Shown: positions 32,535 through 42,371 of the stretch, piece after piece | Position numbering within the stretch: the stretch's first letter is position 1 | How the letters are laid out: every line of letters begins with the position of its first letter | NCBI RefSeq assembly: GCF_046297595.1 | Contig: NZ_JBKBHT010000003.1 | Span: 558,001-622,000, forward strand | Origin: Ferrovibrio sp046297595 | Lineage (GTDB): Bacteria; Pseudomonadota; Alphaproteobacteria; Ferrovibrionales; Ferrovibrionaceae | Length of the DNA stretch: 64,000 nucleotides | Reading direction: 5' to 3' | Position numbers and translations under genes: made by a program | Notes under the pieces: generated by a model | What the model was told of the DNA's origin: nothing | Database searches by the model: none | Seen by the model: only the letters and a program-made list of their open reading frames with translations

Positions 32535-33064
32535 AGCGCGGCCTCCTCAGGATGCTGACCGGCGGTGCCCGGCGCGCGGAACAGCACCCGCAGAAATTCG
32601 GCCAGCGCCTGCAGCAGCATCAGCACGAGCGACAGCGGAACGGCGGCCTTGGTCCACCAGATCGGCGGGTTCCAGGCCGAGAAGGATGTTTCGCCGTAAT
32701 TGAAGGAATCGATGGCGGCCGGGGCCGAGAACCAGATCAGGATGCCACAGAAGGCAATGATGATCGGCAGGTTGACCAGCTCGACCAGGCGGTCGGCCTT
32801 CAGGCTCAGCCGCTGGCGCACCAGATCCATCGCCACATGACCCTTCAGGTGCAAGACATGGGGACCGGCCAGCAGGAAATACGGCCCGAACAGCAAAACG
32901 GCCAGTTCCATGCCCCAGACGGTGGGCGCGTTGAAGGCATACCGCATCACCACGTCGATCAGCATGACCGGCGCGATCAGATAGATCAGCAGAATCGCAA
33001 AATAAAAGGCCGCGCGGTTGACGGCGGTGACGACGCCGACGAAACCGGCGATGACGGGCGGCAT
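32531..33064 (-). CDS. dctQ: TRAP transporter small permease subunit DctQ
   Basis: A 177-residue four-helix protein. It contains VMRYAFNAPTVWGMELAVLL and GPYFLLAGPHVLHLKGHVAMDL, the DctQ hallmark where the partner helix meets the GHV motif. It is required with DctM at the inner membrane. The ATG at 33062-33064 was chosen because it starts the first helix region properly; an upstream in-frame start lies inside the intercistronic hairpin. Four bases overlap dctM. Confidence 0.92.
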   Translation of the reverse strand: MPPVIAGFVGVVTAVNRAAFYFAILLIYLIAPVMLIDVVMRYAFNAPTVWGMELAVLLFGPYFLLAGPHVLHLKGHVAMDLVRQRLSLKADRLVELVNLPIIIAFCGILIWFSAPAAIDSFNYGETSFSAWNPPIWWTKAAVPLSLVLMLLQALAEFLRVLFRAPGTAGQHPEEAAL

Positions 33065-33094
33065 GGCTGCTCCGGACAACAGGCGGAAAGAAAA

Positions 33095-33121
33095 CGGCGG
33101 ATGCCGGGCAGGCATCCGCCG
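33095..33121 (-). terminator. Intercistronic hairpin between dctP and dctQ
   Basis: A perfect 11-bp stem, CGGCGGATGCC (33095-33105) and GGCATCCGCCG (33111-33121), with loop GGGCA. On the complement it is followed by TTTTCTTT. It sits 13 bases after the dctP stop. It probably acts as a partial terminator or mRNA stabiliser, giving more binding protein than permease. The second TRAP operon has an analogous hairpin. Confidence 0.75.
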
Positions 33122-33133
33122 CGTATCGAGGCC

Positions 33134-34174
33134 TTAAGCCAATACGCCGAGACGCTTCATGAAGGCAACCTGGCTTTCCAGGATCTTCTTGGCCAGCGCA
33201 TTGTCCTTGGTCGCCGCCTGCCAGGCCGCCACGGCCTTGGGGCGGTTGGCGAGGATGTCGGCCTGATCGAAGCTGTGGATGGTGCAGCCCTTGGCCTTGT
33301 ATTTCTCCAGCGCGATGGCGTCCTGCACCAGGATATGCTGGCGCAGGCTGGCCGAGATTTCCCGCGCCGCCACGGCCAGCGCCGCCTTGAATTCGGCCGG
33401 CAGTTTCTCGTAGGCGCCGCGATTGGCGACATAGCTGGTGGCCGTGGTGGGCTGGTGCACGCCCGGCACTACCACATGCTTGGCCACTTCGGCGATGCCG
33501 GCCTCGAAATTGGCGGTCAGGTCGCCGCGGTCGGCAATGTCGATCACCCCCTTGTCCAGCGCGGAATAGACCTCGCCGGTCGGCAGCGGCGAAACGCTGA
33601 CGCCGAAGGCGCCCATCACGGCGGAAGCCAGGCCGACGAAACGGCCCTTTTTGCCGGCCAGGTCGGCGATCTTGGTGATCGGCATCTTGGCGTGGATCGG
33701 TTCCTGGCCGTAGACGGTCGGCGCGATATACATCAGGCCGGCGGCGCCATAGGCCTCGCGCGCCATCTCCAGGCCGCCGACCTCGTAGAACCAGGCCTCG
33801 TACTGGTCCGATTCCGGGAAGCCGAAGGGGATCGTGCTGGTGAAGGCGAAGGCGGGGATCTTGCCGGCCTCGTAACCGTCGAAGGTCTTCATCATCTCGA
33901 AGGCGCCGCCGCGCACGGCGTCGAAGGCCTGCGCCGCCGGCACGATCTGGCCACCGGCGAACAGCTCGATGGTGAACTTGCCGCCGGTGAGCTCCGACAC
34001 GCGCTTGACGAAACGCTCCTCGAATTTCTGCGGCGTGGTGCCCGGATCCCACAGCGCCTGCATGCGCCATTTCACCGCGCCACTCTGAGCCAGCGCCGGC
34101 GTGGCGGCGGCAAAGGTGGCGGCACCCGCGAGGGCGGCGCCCGAGCCGAGCAGCTTGCGTCGATTGATCGTCAT
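33134..34174 (-). CDS. dctP: TRAP transporter periplasmic solute-binding protein DctP
   Basis: A 346-residue periplasmic binding protein with a Tat-like signal (NRRKLLGSGAALAGAATFAAATPALAQ, in two stretches, cleavage near 30). The body shows the DctP pattern: KWRMQALWDPGTTPQKFEER, FTIELFAGGQIVPAAQAFDAV, and a candidate carboxylate-binding Arg in KKGRFVGLASAVMGAFG. Its position beside HMG-CoA reductase suggests mevalonate or a related hydroxy acid as ligand, which is inference. It follows the reductase gene by 48 bases. Confidence 0.93.
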   Translation of the reverse strand: MTINRRKLLGSGAALAGAATFAAATPALAQSGAVKWRMQALWDPGTTPQKFEERFVKRVSELTGGKFTIELFAGGQIVPAAQAFDAVRGGAFEMMKTFDGYEAGKIPAFAFTSTIPFGFPESDQYEAWFYEVGGLEMAREAYGAAGLMYIAPTVYGQEPIHAKMPITKIADLAGKKGRFVGLASAVMGAFGVSVSPLPTGEVYSALDKGVIDIADRGDLTANFEAGIAEVAKHVVVPGVHQPTTATSYVANRGAYEKLPAEFKAALAVAAREISASLRQHILVQDAIALEKYKAKGCTIHSFDQADILANRPKAVAAWQAATKDNALAKKILESQVAFMKRLGVLA

Positions 34175-34222
34175 TCCTGTTTCCTCCGTTGTTTTTCTCT
34201 TGAGTGGTGAGACGCGACAGAA

Positions 34223-35542
<1,320 letters not shown>

Positions 35543-35626
35543 CGGTGTTTCCTCCATTCGGCCGCCGCCTTGTCGGCGCGGCCCTGATGACGGCTCAAAA
35601 TCGCGGTGCATGCCCTTTTAAACAAG

Positions 35627-35647
35627 GGACAATTCCGGCTATTGTCC
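35627..35647. promoter_or_regulatory. Inverted repeat in the mvaA-mocR control region
   Basis: Perfect 7-bp arms GGACAAT (35627-35633) and ATTGTCC (35641-35647) with spacer TCCGGCT's 7 bases, between the divergent reductase and regulator genes. It probably is a regulator site for the mvaA side or both. It lies five bases from the second palindrome. Confidence 0.5.
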
Positions 35648-35651
35648 GATC

Positions 35652-35681
35652 AACTGTACTGTTTGATTATCTGGTACAGTT
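35652..35681. promoter_or_regulatory. Second inverted repeat, probable MocR operator
   Basis: Perfect 8-bp arms AACTGTAC (35652-35659) and GTACAGTT (35674-35681) with a 14-bp AT-rich spacer, ending 16 bases before the regulator ATG and next to its GGGAGG ribosome site. This spacing suits autoregulation by the adjacent GntR/MocR protein, whose winged-helix dimers often bind such repeats. Confidence 0.6.
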
Positions 35682-35697
35682 TGGGAGGACCGACAGC

Positions 35698-37086
35698 ATG
35701 CGCATTGCCAGGGCCGAGCAGATCGCCCGCAACATCGCCCAGCAGGTGGAACGCGGCCATCTGGTGCCGGGTGCGCGGCTGGGTTCGGTGCGCCAGGCCG
35801 CCAGCGAATTCGGCGTGTCGAAGAACACCATGGTCGAGGCCTATGACCGGCTGGTGGCGCAGGGTTATCTGGAACCCCGGCGCGGCTCGGGCTTTTATGT
35901 CGCGCGGCCGCGGCCCAAGACATCGGCGGCGATCCGTCCCGCCCATGTCAGCGAAGCCATCGATCTCGTCTCGCTGCTGCGCGAACAACTCAACCAGCAT
36001 TATGCCGTGCGCGTCGGCGACGGCCGCCCGCCGGCCGCGTGGATGGAGGGGTCCGAACTGGGCCGCCATCTGCGCCTGAGCATACGCGGCGGCGAACGCA
36101 TCGAGCATGGCTATGGCGCGCCGCAGGGTTACGGCCCCTTACGCGAGATGATCGCCGGCCGGCTGATCGAACGCTCGGTCCACGTGACGGCCGAGCAGAT
36201 CCTGCTCACCTTCGGCGCCAACCACGCGCTAGACCTGATCGTGCGGCATTTCATCGAGCCGGGGGATGCCGTGCTGGTCGACAGCCCCGGCTATTACCCG
36301 CTGTTCGGCAAGTTGCGGCTGGCGCGCGCCAACGTGATCGGCGTGCGCCGTACTGCAGACGGCCCCGATCCGGAAGACCTGGAGGCCAAGGCGGCGCAAC
36401 ACCGCCCGCGCCTATTCTTCACCCAGACGCTGGCGCATAACCCGACCGGCACATCGATGACACCAGCCGGCATCCATCGCCTGCTGCAGCAGGCCGAGCG
36501 GCTGGGCATGATCCTGGTGGAGGACGATCCCTTCGCCGACCTGCTGCCGCCGATCACGCCTCGGCTGGCGGCGCTGGACCAGCTGGAGCGCGTGATCTAT
36601 GTCGGCACGTTCTCCAAGACGCTGTCGGCCAGCCTGCGCACCGGCTATATCGCTGCCGCGCCGGCGCTGATCCGTTCGCTCACCGACGTGAAGATGCTGA
36701 CCGTGGTGAACAGCTCGGGCTATGTCGAACGCCTGATCCACGATCTGATGGCCGACGGACATTACCGCCATCACCTGAACCGCCTGCGCGAACGCGTGGC
36801 GCGCGCCTCCGCCCAGGCGATGTCGGACCTGACCGGCATCGGGTTGCAGGATTTCAGCGCGCCGGCCGGCGGCTATTACCTGTGGTGCCCGCTGCCCGAG
36901 GGTGTCGACGACGTGGCGCTGGCCCGCCGCGCCTCGGAAGAGGGCATCTTCCTGGCACCGAGTTCGATCTTTTCGCTGGACCGCGAGGCACATCGCCCCG
37001 CCCTGCGCATCAACGTGGCCTATGCCGAGGATCCAGCCTTCCTGGATTTCATGCGCCAGACCTGCGCCGAGGGAGCCGTGGCATGA
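35698..37086 (+). CDS. MocR-type regulator (GntR winged helix fused to aminotransferase-fold domain)
   Basis: A 462-residue protein. The GntR winged helix (about 1-70) contains LGSVRQAASEFGVSKNTMVE. It is followed by a class I aminotransferase-like domain with the PLP Lys307 in YVGTFSKTLSASLRTGY, Asp276/277 in LVEDDPFADL and a late Arg in ALRINVAY. PLP or an amino acid or related effector would modulate DNA binding. The ATG at 35698 has GGGAGG upstream; the longer frame crosses the operator. It is divergent from mvaA-dctPQM, its probable target, and overlaps the next gene by four bases. Confidence 0.92.
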   Translation: MRIARAEQIARNIAQQVERGHLVPGARLGSVRQAASEFGVSKNTMVEAYDRLVAQGYLEPRRGSGFYVARPRPKTSAAIRPAHVSEAIDLVSLLREQLNQHYAVRVGDGRPPAAWMEGSELGRHLRLSIRGGERIEHGYGAPQGYGPLREMIAGRLIERSVHVTAEQILLTFGANHALDLIVRHFIEPGDAVLVDSPGYYPLFGKLRLARANVIGVRRTADGPDPEDLEAKAAQHRPRLFFTQTLAHNPTGTSMTPAGIHRLLQQAERLGMILVEDDPFADLLPPITPRLAALDQLERVIYVGTFSKTLSASLRTGYIAAAPALIRSLTDVKMLTVVNSSGYVERLIHDLMADGHYRHHLNRLRERVARASAQAMSDLTGIGLQDFSAPAGGYYLWCPLPEGVDDVALARRASEEGIFLAPSSIFSLDREAHRPALRINVAYAEDPAFLDFMRQTCAEGAVA

Positions 37087-38303
37087 CGCACAAAAGTCCT
37101 CACTCGCAGAACCGCCGCATTGCCGTCATCGGCGCTGGCCCGGCCGGGCTGATGGCTGCCGAGGTGATCGCGCGCGAAGGCGGCGAGGCCGTCGCGGTGA
37201 CGGTGTTCGAGCGCATGCCCAGCCCGGCCCGCAAGCTGCTGATGGCCGGTCGCGGCGGGCTGAACATCACCCATTCCGAAGCCATGGAGCGGTTCCGCGC
37301 GCGTTACGGCGCCGCCGAAGGCTGGATGCTTACGGCGCTCGATGCCTTCCCGCCGCAGGCACTGGTGCAATGGTGCGAAGATCTGGGCCAGCCGACCTTC
37401 GTGGGCAGCAGCGGTCGCGTCTTTCCGCGCGCCATGAAGGCGAGTCCGCTGCTGCGCGCCTGGCTGACACGGCTGAACGATCTGGGCGTGACGCTGAAAA
37501 CACGGGCGGAATGGAGCGGCTGGACCGACGATGGCTTGCTGCGTTTCGCGGATGGCAGCACGTATGCCGCCGATGCCATCGTGCTGGCGCTGGGCGGTGC
37601 GTCCTGGCCGCGGCTGGGTGCCGATGGCGGCTGGACCGCCCTGCTGCCCGATATCGCGATAACGCCGCTGCAGCCGGCCAATTGCGGTTTCCATGTCGCA
37701 TGGTCGGCGCATTTCCGCAGCCGCCATGCCGGCTCACCGCTGAAACGCATCGCACTGAATTTTGCCGGGCAGACGATCCGCGGCGAAGCGATGATCACGG
37801 ATCAGGGCATCGAAGGCGGCGCGGTCTATGCGCTGTCGGCGCGGCTGCGCGATGCCGTTTTGCGCGACGGCGTGGCCGAGCTGAAGATCGACCTGCGGCC
37901 CGACATGGACGATGCCGAACTGCATGACAAGCTAAACCAGCCCCGGCGCGGCGCATCGCTGGCCAACTTCCTGCGCAAGCAGATCAACCTGTCGCCGGTG
38001 GCCATCGGCCTGGTGCAGGAAGCCCTGCATGGCGGCAGTACCGCCCCGCTCGATCGGCTGGTGCGCGCCCTGCTGCTGCGTCTCACAGCACCATTCGGGC
38101 TGGCCCGCGCGATTTCCACCGCCGGCGGCATCGCGCTGGACGAGATGGACGAGCACCTGATGCTGCACAAACGGCCGGGTGTGTTCGTGGCCGGCGAGAT
38201 GCTGGACTGGGAAGCGCCCACCGGCGGTTACCTGCTGCAGGGCTGCCTGGCCACCGGCGTCGCCGCCGGCCGGGGCGTGCTGCACTGGCTGCAGGGGCAC
38301 TGA
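37083..38303 (+). CDS. HI0933/BaiN-like FAD flavoprotein (TIGR03862 type)
   Basis: A 406-residue flavoprotein. It has the dinucleotide motif VIGAGPAGLMAAE near the N-terminus, the family-typical RKLLMAGRGGLNITHSE, and a C-terminal FAD segment GVFVAGEMLDWEAPTGGYLLQG (read in two parts). The HI0933/BaiN family contains NAD(P)/FAD-dependent oxidoreductases; most lack a known substrate. The start ATG overlaps the MocR stop by four bases, so the two are cotranscribed. Its connection with mevalonate metabolism is unclear. Confidence 0.88.
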   Translation: MTHKSPHSQNRRIAVIGAGPAGLMAAEVIAREGGEAVAVTVFERMPSPARKLLMAGRGGLNITHSEAMERFRARYGAAEGWMLTALDAFPPQALVQWCEDLGQPTFVGSSGRVFPRAMKASPLLRAWLTRLNDLGVTLKTRAEWSGWTDDGLLRFADGSTYAADAIVLALGGASWPRLGADGGWTALLPDIAITPLQPANCGFHVAWSAHFRSRHAGSPLKRIALNFAGQTIRGEAMITDQGIEGGAVYALSARLRDAVLRDGVAELKIDLRPDMDDAELHDKLNQPRRGASLANFLRKQINLSPVAIGLVQEALHGGSTAPLDRLVRALLLRLTAPFGLARAISTAGGIALDEMDEHLMLHKRPGVFVAGEMLDWEAPTGGYLLQGCLATGVAAGRGVLHWLQGH

Positions 38304-38448
38304 ACGCCGGGCGTTCCGAAATCGGGAAATCCGCCAAAACCTAGCCAATCAAACCGTCCGACCGGATGCGTTGCCGGTTTGGATTTGACTATACTAACTA
38401 TTTCGTACATTCTGCACCGAGACGCCCGAAGGGGAGACGGGAGAAGCC

Positions 38449-39396
38449 GTGAACACGGGACGCGACATGTCGGGCCGCGACACTTGCATACGGGCGCTGC
38501 AGGCCCTGGTGGCCAGCCACGCCCCGCGCATACAGGCGCAGCAGGCGATGTCCGTACTGGTCGGCCTGATCGGCCGCGGCATCCAGCAGTCGCGCACCCC
38601 GATGATGCATGAGCGCGAAGCGGCGCGGCTGGGTCTCGACTGCATGTATATCCTGATCGATTTCGACGCCCTGTCGCTGCCCGATGCGGCCCTGCCCGAC
38701 ATCCTGGCCGCCGGCGCCGCGCTGGGATTCCAGGGCTTCAACGTCACCCATCCCTTCAAGCAGCAGATCCTGCCGCATCTGGACGCGCTATCGCCAGAAG
38801 CCGCCGCCATCGGCGCGGTGAACACCGTGGTCTATGCCGGCCGCGCAACCACCGGCCACAACACCGATTGCTGGGGTTTTGCCGAAGGTTTCCGCATCGG
38901 CCTGCCGGATGTGCCGCTGCGCCAGGTGGTGCAGTTCGGCGCCGGCGGCGCCGGGGCGGCCGTGGCCTATGCCCTGATGCAGCTGGGCGTCGAAAAACTG
39001 GAGATCGTCGATACCGATCCGGCCCGGGCACAGGCTCTGGCCACGCGCATGCAGTGCGACTGGGGCGAGCGTGTGCAGACCGGCGAGGCCGCGGCGGACT
39101 CGCTGGGCCGGACGCTGTCCTGGAGCGACGGCATCGTCAACACCACGCCGGTCGGCATGGCGAAATATCCCGGCACGCCGTTTCCGGCCGATCTGCTGCG
39201 CGGCCACCACTGGGTCGCCGAGATCATCTATTTCCCGCAGGAGACAGAATTGCTGCGCGTCGCGCGCGCGCAGGGCTGCCGCACCCTGGCCGGCACCGGC
39301 ATGGCGATTGGCCAGGCCGTGCGGGCCTTTGAGCTTTTCACCGGGCGCAAGTCGGACATGGCCGCGATGGCGGGCCATTTCTCGGCTGCAGCCTGA
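38449..39396 (+). CDS. Quinate/shikimate dehydrogenase (QsuD-type AroE homologue)
   Basis: A 315-residue AroE-fold enzyme. Substrate residues are SRTPMMHE (the Thr replaces the second Ser of the biosynthetic SLSP), Lys104 in NVTHPFKQQ and Asp140 in GHNTDCWGF. The nucleotide loop is GAGGAG (164-169). SRTP and the EIIYFPQETELLRVAR and GTGMAIGQAVRAFELFTG stretches resemble corynebacterial NAD-dependent quinate/shikimate dehydrogenase rather than biosynthetic AroE. The GTG at 38449 follows GGGAGA; the first 33 residues are an extension, and ATG codons at 38467 or 38548 are alternatives. It leads a five-gene operon with a TRAP importer and aroQ. Confidence 0.85.
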   Translation: MNTGRDMSGRDTCIRALQALVASHAPRIQAQQAMSVLVGLIGRGIQQSRTPMMHEREAARLGLDCMYILIDFDALSLPDAALPDILAAGAALGFQGFNVTHPFKQQILPHLDALSPEAAAIGAVNTVVYAGRATTGHNTDCWGFAEGFRIGLPDVPLRQVVQFGAGGAGAAVAYALMQLGVEKLEIVDTDPARAQALATRMQCDWGERVQTGEAAADSLGRTLSWSDGIVNTTPVGMAKYPGTPFPADLLRGHHWVAEIIYFPQETELLRVARAQGCRTLAGTGMAIGQAVRAFELFTGRKSDMAAMAGHFSAAA

Positions 39397-39460
39397 GGCA
39401 AGGAAAGGATTTCAGTAACCGTAAACCTGCATCTGAGTCCAAAAATCGGGAGGAAACACA

Positions 39461-40462
39461 ATGACCATAGAAACCACACGTCGCCGCTTTCTCGCCGGCA
39501 CCGGCATGGCCGCCGCCTCTCTTGGCCTGTCCGGCCTGAGCATCACGGCCCATGCGCAGGGCAAGCCGAAACTGCGCTTCTCGGCCGTCTTTTCCGAACA
39601 GGATATCCGTGCCGAGATGATGAAGAAGTTCGCCGAGGGCGTTGCCGGCGACTTCACCTTCGAGGGCTATTACGGCGGCACCCTGTTCAAGCAGGGCACC
39701 GAGCTGGTGGCGATCCAGCGCGGCAACCTGGAAATGGGCAACATCGCGCCGCAGGACATCTCGAAGCAGATTCCGGCCTGGTCGATCCTGACCGCGGCCT
39801 ACCTGTTCCGCGATGCCGACCACCTCGCCAAGTTCTTTGCCAGCGCGCCGGGCGCCGAGATGAAGAAGATGGCCGATGAAAAGCTGGGCATCCATATCCT
39901 CGGCCCGACCTATTTCGGCGCGCGCCAGGTGGGCCTGAAGCCGAACAAGAAGATCGCCACCCCGGCCGACCTGGCCGGCATCAAGCTGCGCATGCCGCCG
40001 GGCGAGGCCTGGCAGTTCCTGGGCGAGTCGCTAGGTGCCAACCCCACGCCGATGGCCTATGCCGAGGTCTATACCGGCCTGCAGACCGGCGCCATCGACG
40101 GCCAGGACAACCCGCTGCCCAACGTCGAGAACATGAAGTTCTACGAGGTGATGTCGCAGATCGTGCTGACCTCGCATCTGGTCGGCTTCGACCTGCTTAC
40201 CGTGTCGAGCAAGGTGTGGAAGGGCATGTCGGCCGATGCGCAGAAGCGCTTCCAGGCCGCCGCCGATGCCGCCATCGACTTCTCGACCAAGAAGCACCAG
40301 GCGCGCGAGAAGGAGCTGCTTGATCTGTTCAAGAGCAAAGGCCTGAATATCTACCAGCCCGACCAGGCGGCCTTCCGCAAGCATGCCCAGGCAAAATACC
40401 TGGCCTCCGACCTGGCCAAGGACTGGCCGAAGGGCATGGTCGACAAGATCAACGCGCTCTAG
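39461..40462 (+). CDS. dctP: TRAP solute-binding protein DctP (quinate/shikimate operon)
   Basis: A 333-residue periplasmic binding protein with a Tat-like signal, TTRRRFLAGTGMAAASLGLS, cleaved near AHAQG. DctP features follow: TFEGYYGGTLFKQGTELVAI, GIKLRMPPGEAWQFLG with the ligand-carboxylate Arg, and GLQTGAIDGQDNPLPNVENM. The gene is 64 bases after the dehydrogenase and before dctQ/dctM and aroQ. The likely ligand is therefore quinate, shikimate or dehydroshikimate (inference). Confidence 0.94.
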   Translation: MTIETTRRRFLAGTGMAAASLGLSGLSITAHAQGKPKLRFSAVFSEQDIRAEMMKKFAEGVAGDFTFEGYYGGTLFKQGTELVAIQRGNLEMGNIAPQDISKQIPAWSILTAAYLFRDADHLAKFFASAPGAEMKKMADEKLGIHILGPTYFGARQVGLKPNKKIATPADLAGIKLRMPPGEAWQFLGESLGANPTPMAYAEVYTGLQTGAIDGQDNPLPNVENMKFYEVMSQIVLTSHLVGFDLLTVSSKVWKGMSADAQKRFQAAADAAIDFSTKKHQAREKELLDLFKSKGLNIYQPDQAAFRKHAQAKYLASDLAKDWPKGMVDKINAL

Positions 40463-40473
40463 CAGCATGGGCG

Positions 40474-40495
40474 GGGCCGGATTCCGATCCGGCCC
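40474..40495 (+). terminator. Intercistronic hairpin between dctP and dctQ (second TRAP operon)
   Basis: A perfect 9-bp stem, GGGCCGGAT (40474-40482) and ATCCGGCCC (40487-40495), with loop TCCG, 12 bases after the dctP stop and followed by a weak T-run (TGTCGTAATTTT). It probably attenuates the downstream permease genes or protects the dctP mRNA, as proposed for 33095-33121. Confidence 0.65.
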
Positions 40496-40532
40496 TGTCG
40501 TAATTTTCAGTCCGAAAGGCCGGAGAAACTCC

Positions 40533-41051
40533 GTGCATCATCGACTCCAGAGCCTGGCCGCCTGGCTGTACCGGCGCGGCGAGAATGTGCTGGCGGCCAT
40601 GCTGGCCGTGATGTTCGTCGCCTTCATCCTGCAGATCGTGTTCCGCTATGTGCTGAACCTGCCCATCGGCTGGACTAACGAGATCAGTGCGATCCTCTGG
40701 CTGTGGCTGGTGTTGTGGGGCGCGGCCTTCGTGCTGCGCGAAGAGGAGGAAATCCGTTTCGACCTGCTCTATGGCGCCGCCGGACCGAAGCTGCGCCGGG
40801 CGATGATGCTGATCTGCGGCGGATCCCTGATCCTGCTCTATGGCTGGTCGCTGCCGGCAGTGGCCGATTACGTCGCCTTCATGAAGGTCGAGAAATCGGC
40901 CTATATGAAAATCCGCTTCGACTGGCTGTTCTCGATCTACGTCATCTTCGTGGTCGCCGCCCTTATCCGCTACATCTGGCTCTCGTGGCGCGCCCTGCGT
41001 GGCGATGTGCCGCAGGATGCCGATCCCACCAAGGCAGCCTCCGGCGTATGA
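40533..41051 (+). CDS. dctQ: TRAP small permease subunit DctQ (quinate/shikimate operon)
   Basis: A 172-residue four-helix protein containing FRYVLNLPIGWTNEISAILW and LWGAAFVLREEEEIRFDLLY, the DctQ core. The proposed start is GTG at 40533, with CGGAGAAA upstream and the residues HHRLQSLAAWLYRRGENVL leading into helix 1. The longer open frame overlaps dctP and the hairpin. Its stop overlaps the dctM ATG (ATGA). Confidence 0.9.
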   Translation: MHHRLQSLAAWLYRRGENVLAAMLAVMFVAFILQIVFRYVLNLPIGWTNEISAILWLWLVLWGAAFVLREEEEIRFDLLYGAAGPKLRRAMMLICGGSLILLYGWSLPAVADYVAFMKVEKSAYMKIRFDWLFSIYVIFVVAALIRYIWLSWRALRGDVPQDADPTKAASGV

Positions 41052-42349
41052 CTTTCGCGAGCCCCTTCTCGATCTCCATCGTCGCCATGACGGTGCTGGC
41101 CTTCCTGGGCCTGCCGATCGGCCACGCCATGATCGCCGGCTCGGTGCTGTATCTGTGGCTGGCCGGCCTGGACATGGGCACGGCCGCCGAGCAGCTGCTG
41201 AACGGCATGTACGGGAACTACATCATCCTGGCCGTGCCGCTGTTCATCCTGGCCGCCGAGCTGATGAATATCGGCTCGATGACCGAGCGCCTGCTGCAGT
41301 TCTGCAATGCCATCGTCGGCCGCTTCCGCGGCGGCCTCGCCCAGGTGAACGTTCTGCAGAGCATCATCTTCGCCGGCATGTCGGGTTCGGCCATCGCCGA
41401 TGCCGCCGGCACCGGCAAGATGATGCAGGTGATGATGACGGCCGGCGGCAAGTATCGCGCCAGCTATGCCGCCGCGCTGACCGCGGCCACGGCCGTGATC
41501 GGCCCGATCATCCCGCCCTCGATCCCGATGATCCTCTATGCGCTGGTTTCGGATGCCTCGATCGGCTACCTGTTCCTGGGCGGTGTGGTGCCGGGCCTGC
41601 TGATGGCCTTTTCCCAGATGGTGATCGTTGCCCTGGGCGCGCGGCGCGAGAACTTCCCGGTCGAGAAGCCAACGCCCCTGCGGGAGCTGCCGCGCATCAC
41701 CTGGCAGGCGCTGCCGACCCTGATGATGCCGGTGGTTCTGCTGGGCGGCATATACAGCGGCGTCACGACGCCCACCGAGGCGGCGGCCATGGCAGCCGCC
41801 TATGCGCTGCTGGTCTCGATGCTGCTCTATCGCAGCGTCGGCCTGCGCGACCTGTATCGCTCGATCCTGGCCAGCGCGCGCACCTCCGCTTCGGTTGGCA
41901 TGCTGATCGCCGGCGCGCTGGTGTTCAACTATGTCGTCACCGTCGAGAATATCCCGAACAGCATCCGCCTGCTGCTGGCTGGCTGGGACCTGTCGCCACT
42001 GACCTTCCTGGTGCTGGTGAACATCCTGCTCCTGCTGCTCGGCTGCCTGCTGGAAGGCACCACCATCCTGCTGATCGTCATCCCCGTGCTGATCCCGACC
42101 GCGAATGCGCTGGGCATCGACCTGGTGCATTTCGGCATTGTGGTGGTGGTGAACATCATGCTGGGCCTGATCACGCCGCCCTACGGCCTGCTGCTGTTCG
42201 TGATGACGCGCATCGCCAATGTGTCGATCCGTGAGATCGTGCGCGACGTACTACCCTTCCTGTTTGCGATGGTGGTGGCGCTGGCCGTCATCACGGTCTC
42301 TCCCGATCTTGTGCTCTGGCTGCCGCGCCTGCTCGGCTACCAGGGCTGA
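41048..42349 (+). CDS. dctM: TRAP large permease subunit DctM (quinate/shikimate operon)
   Basis: A 433-residue polytopic protein with DctM hallmarks: FAGMSGSAIADAAGTGKMM, IGPIIPPSIPMILYALVSDA, GVTTPTEAAAMAAAYALL and LGLITPPYGLLLFVMTRIA. It would catalyse sodium-driven import of the DctP ligand. The ATG at 41048 overlaps the dctQ stop by four bases, and aroQ follows 22 bases after its stop. Confidence 0.95.
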   Translation: MTFASPFSISIVAMTVLAFLGLPIGHAMIAGSVLYLWLAGLDMGTAAEQLLNGMYGNYIILAVPLFILAAELMNIGSMTERLLQFCNAIVGRFRGGLAQVNVLQSIIFAGMSGSAIADAAGTGKMMQVMMTAGGKYRASYAAALTAATAVIGPIIPPSIPMILYALVSDASIGYLFLGGVVPGLLMAFSQMVIVALGARRENFPVEKPTPLRELPRITWQALPTLMMPVVLLGGIYSGVTTPTEAAAMAAAYALLVSMLLYRSVGLRDLYRSILASARTSASVGMLIAGALVFNYVVTVENIPNSIRLLLAGWDLSPLTFLVLVNILLLLLGCLLEGTTILLIVIPVLIPTANALGIDLVHFGIVVVVNIMLGLITPPYGLLLFVMTRIANVSIREIVRDVLPFLFAMVVALAVITVSPDLVLWLPRLLGYQG

Positions 42350-42371
42350 CCCCAGACGCAGCGAGGATGCG

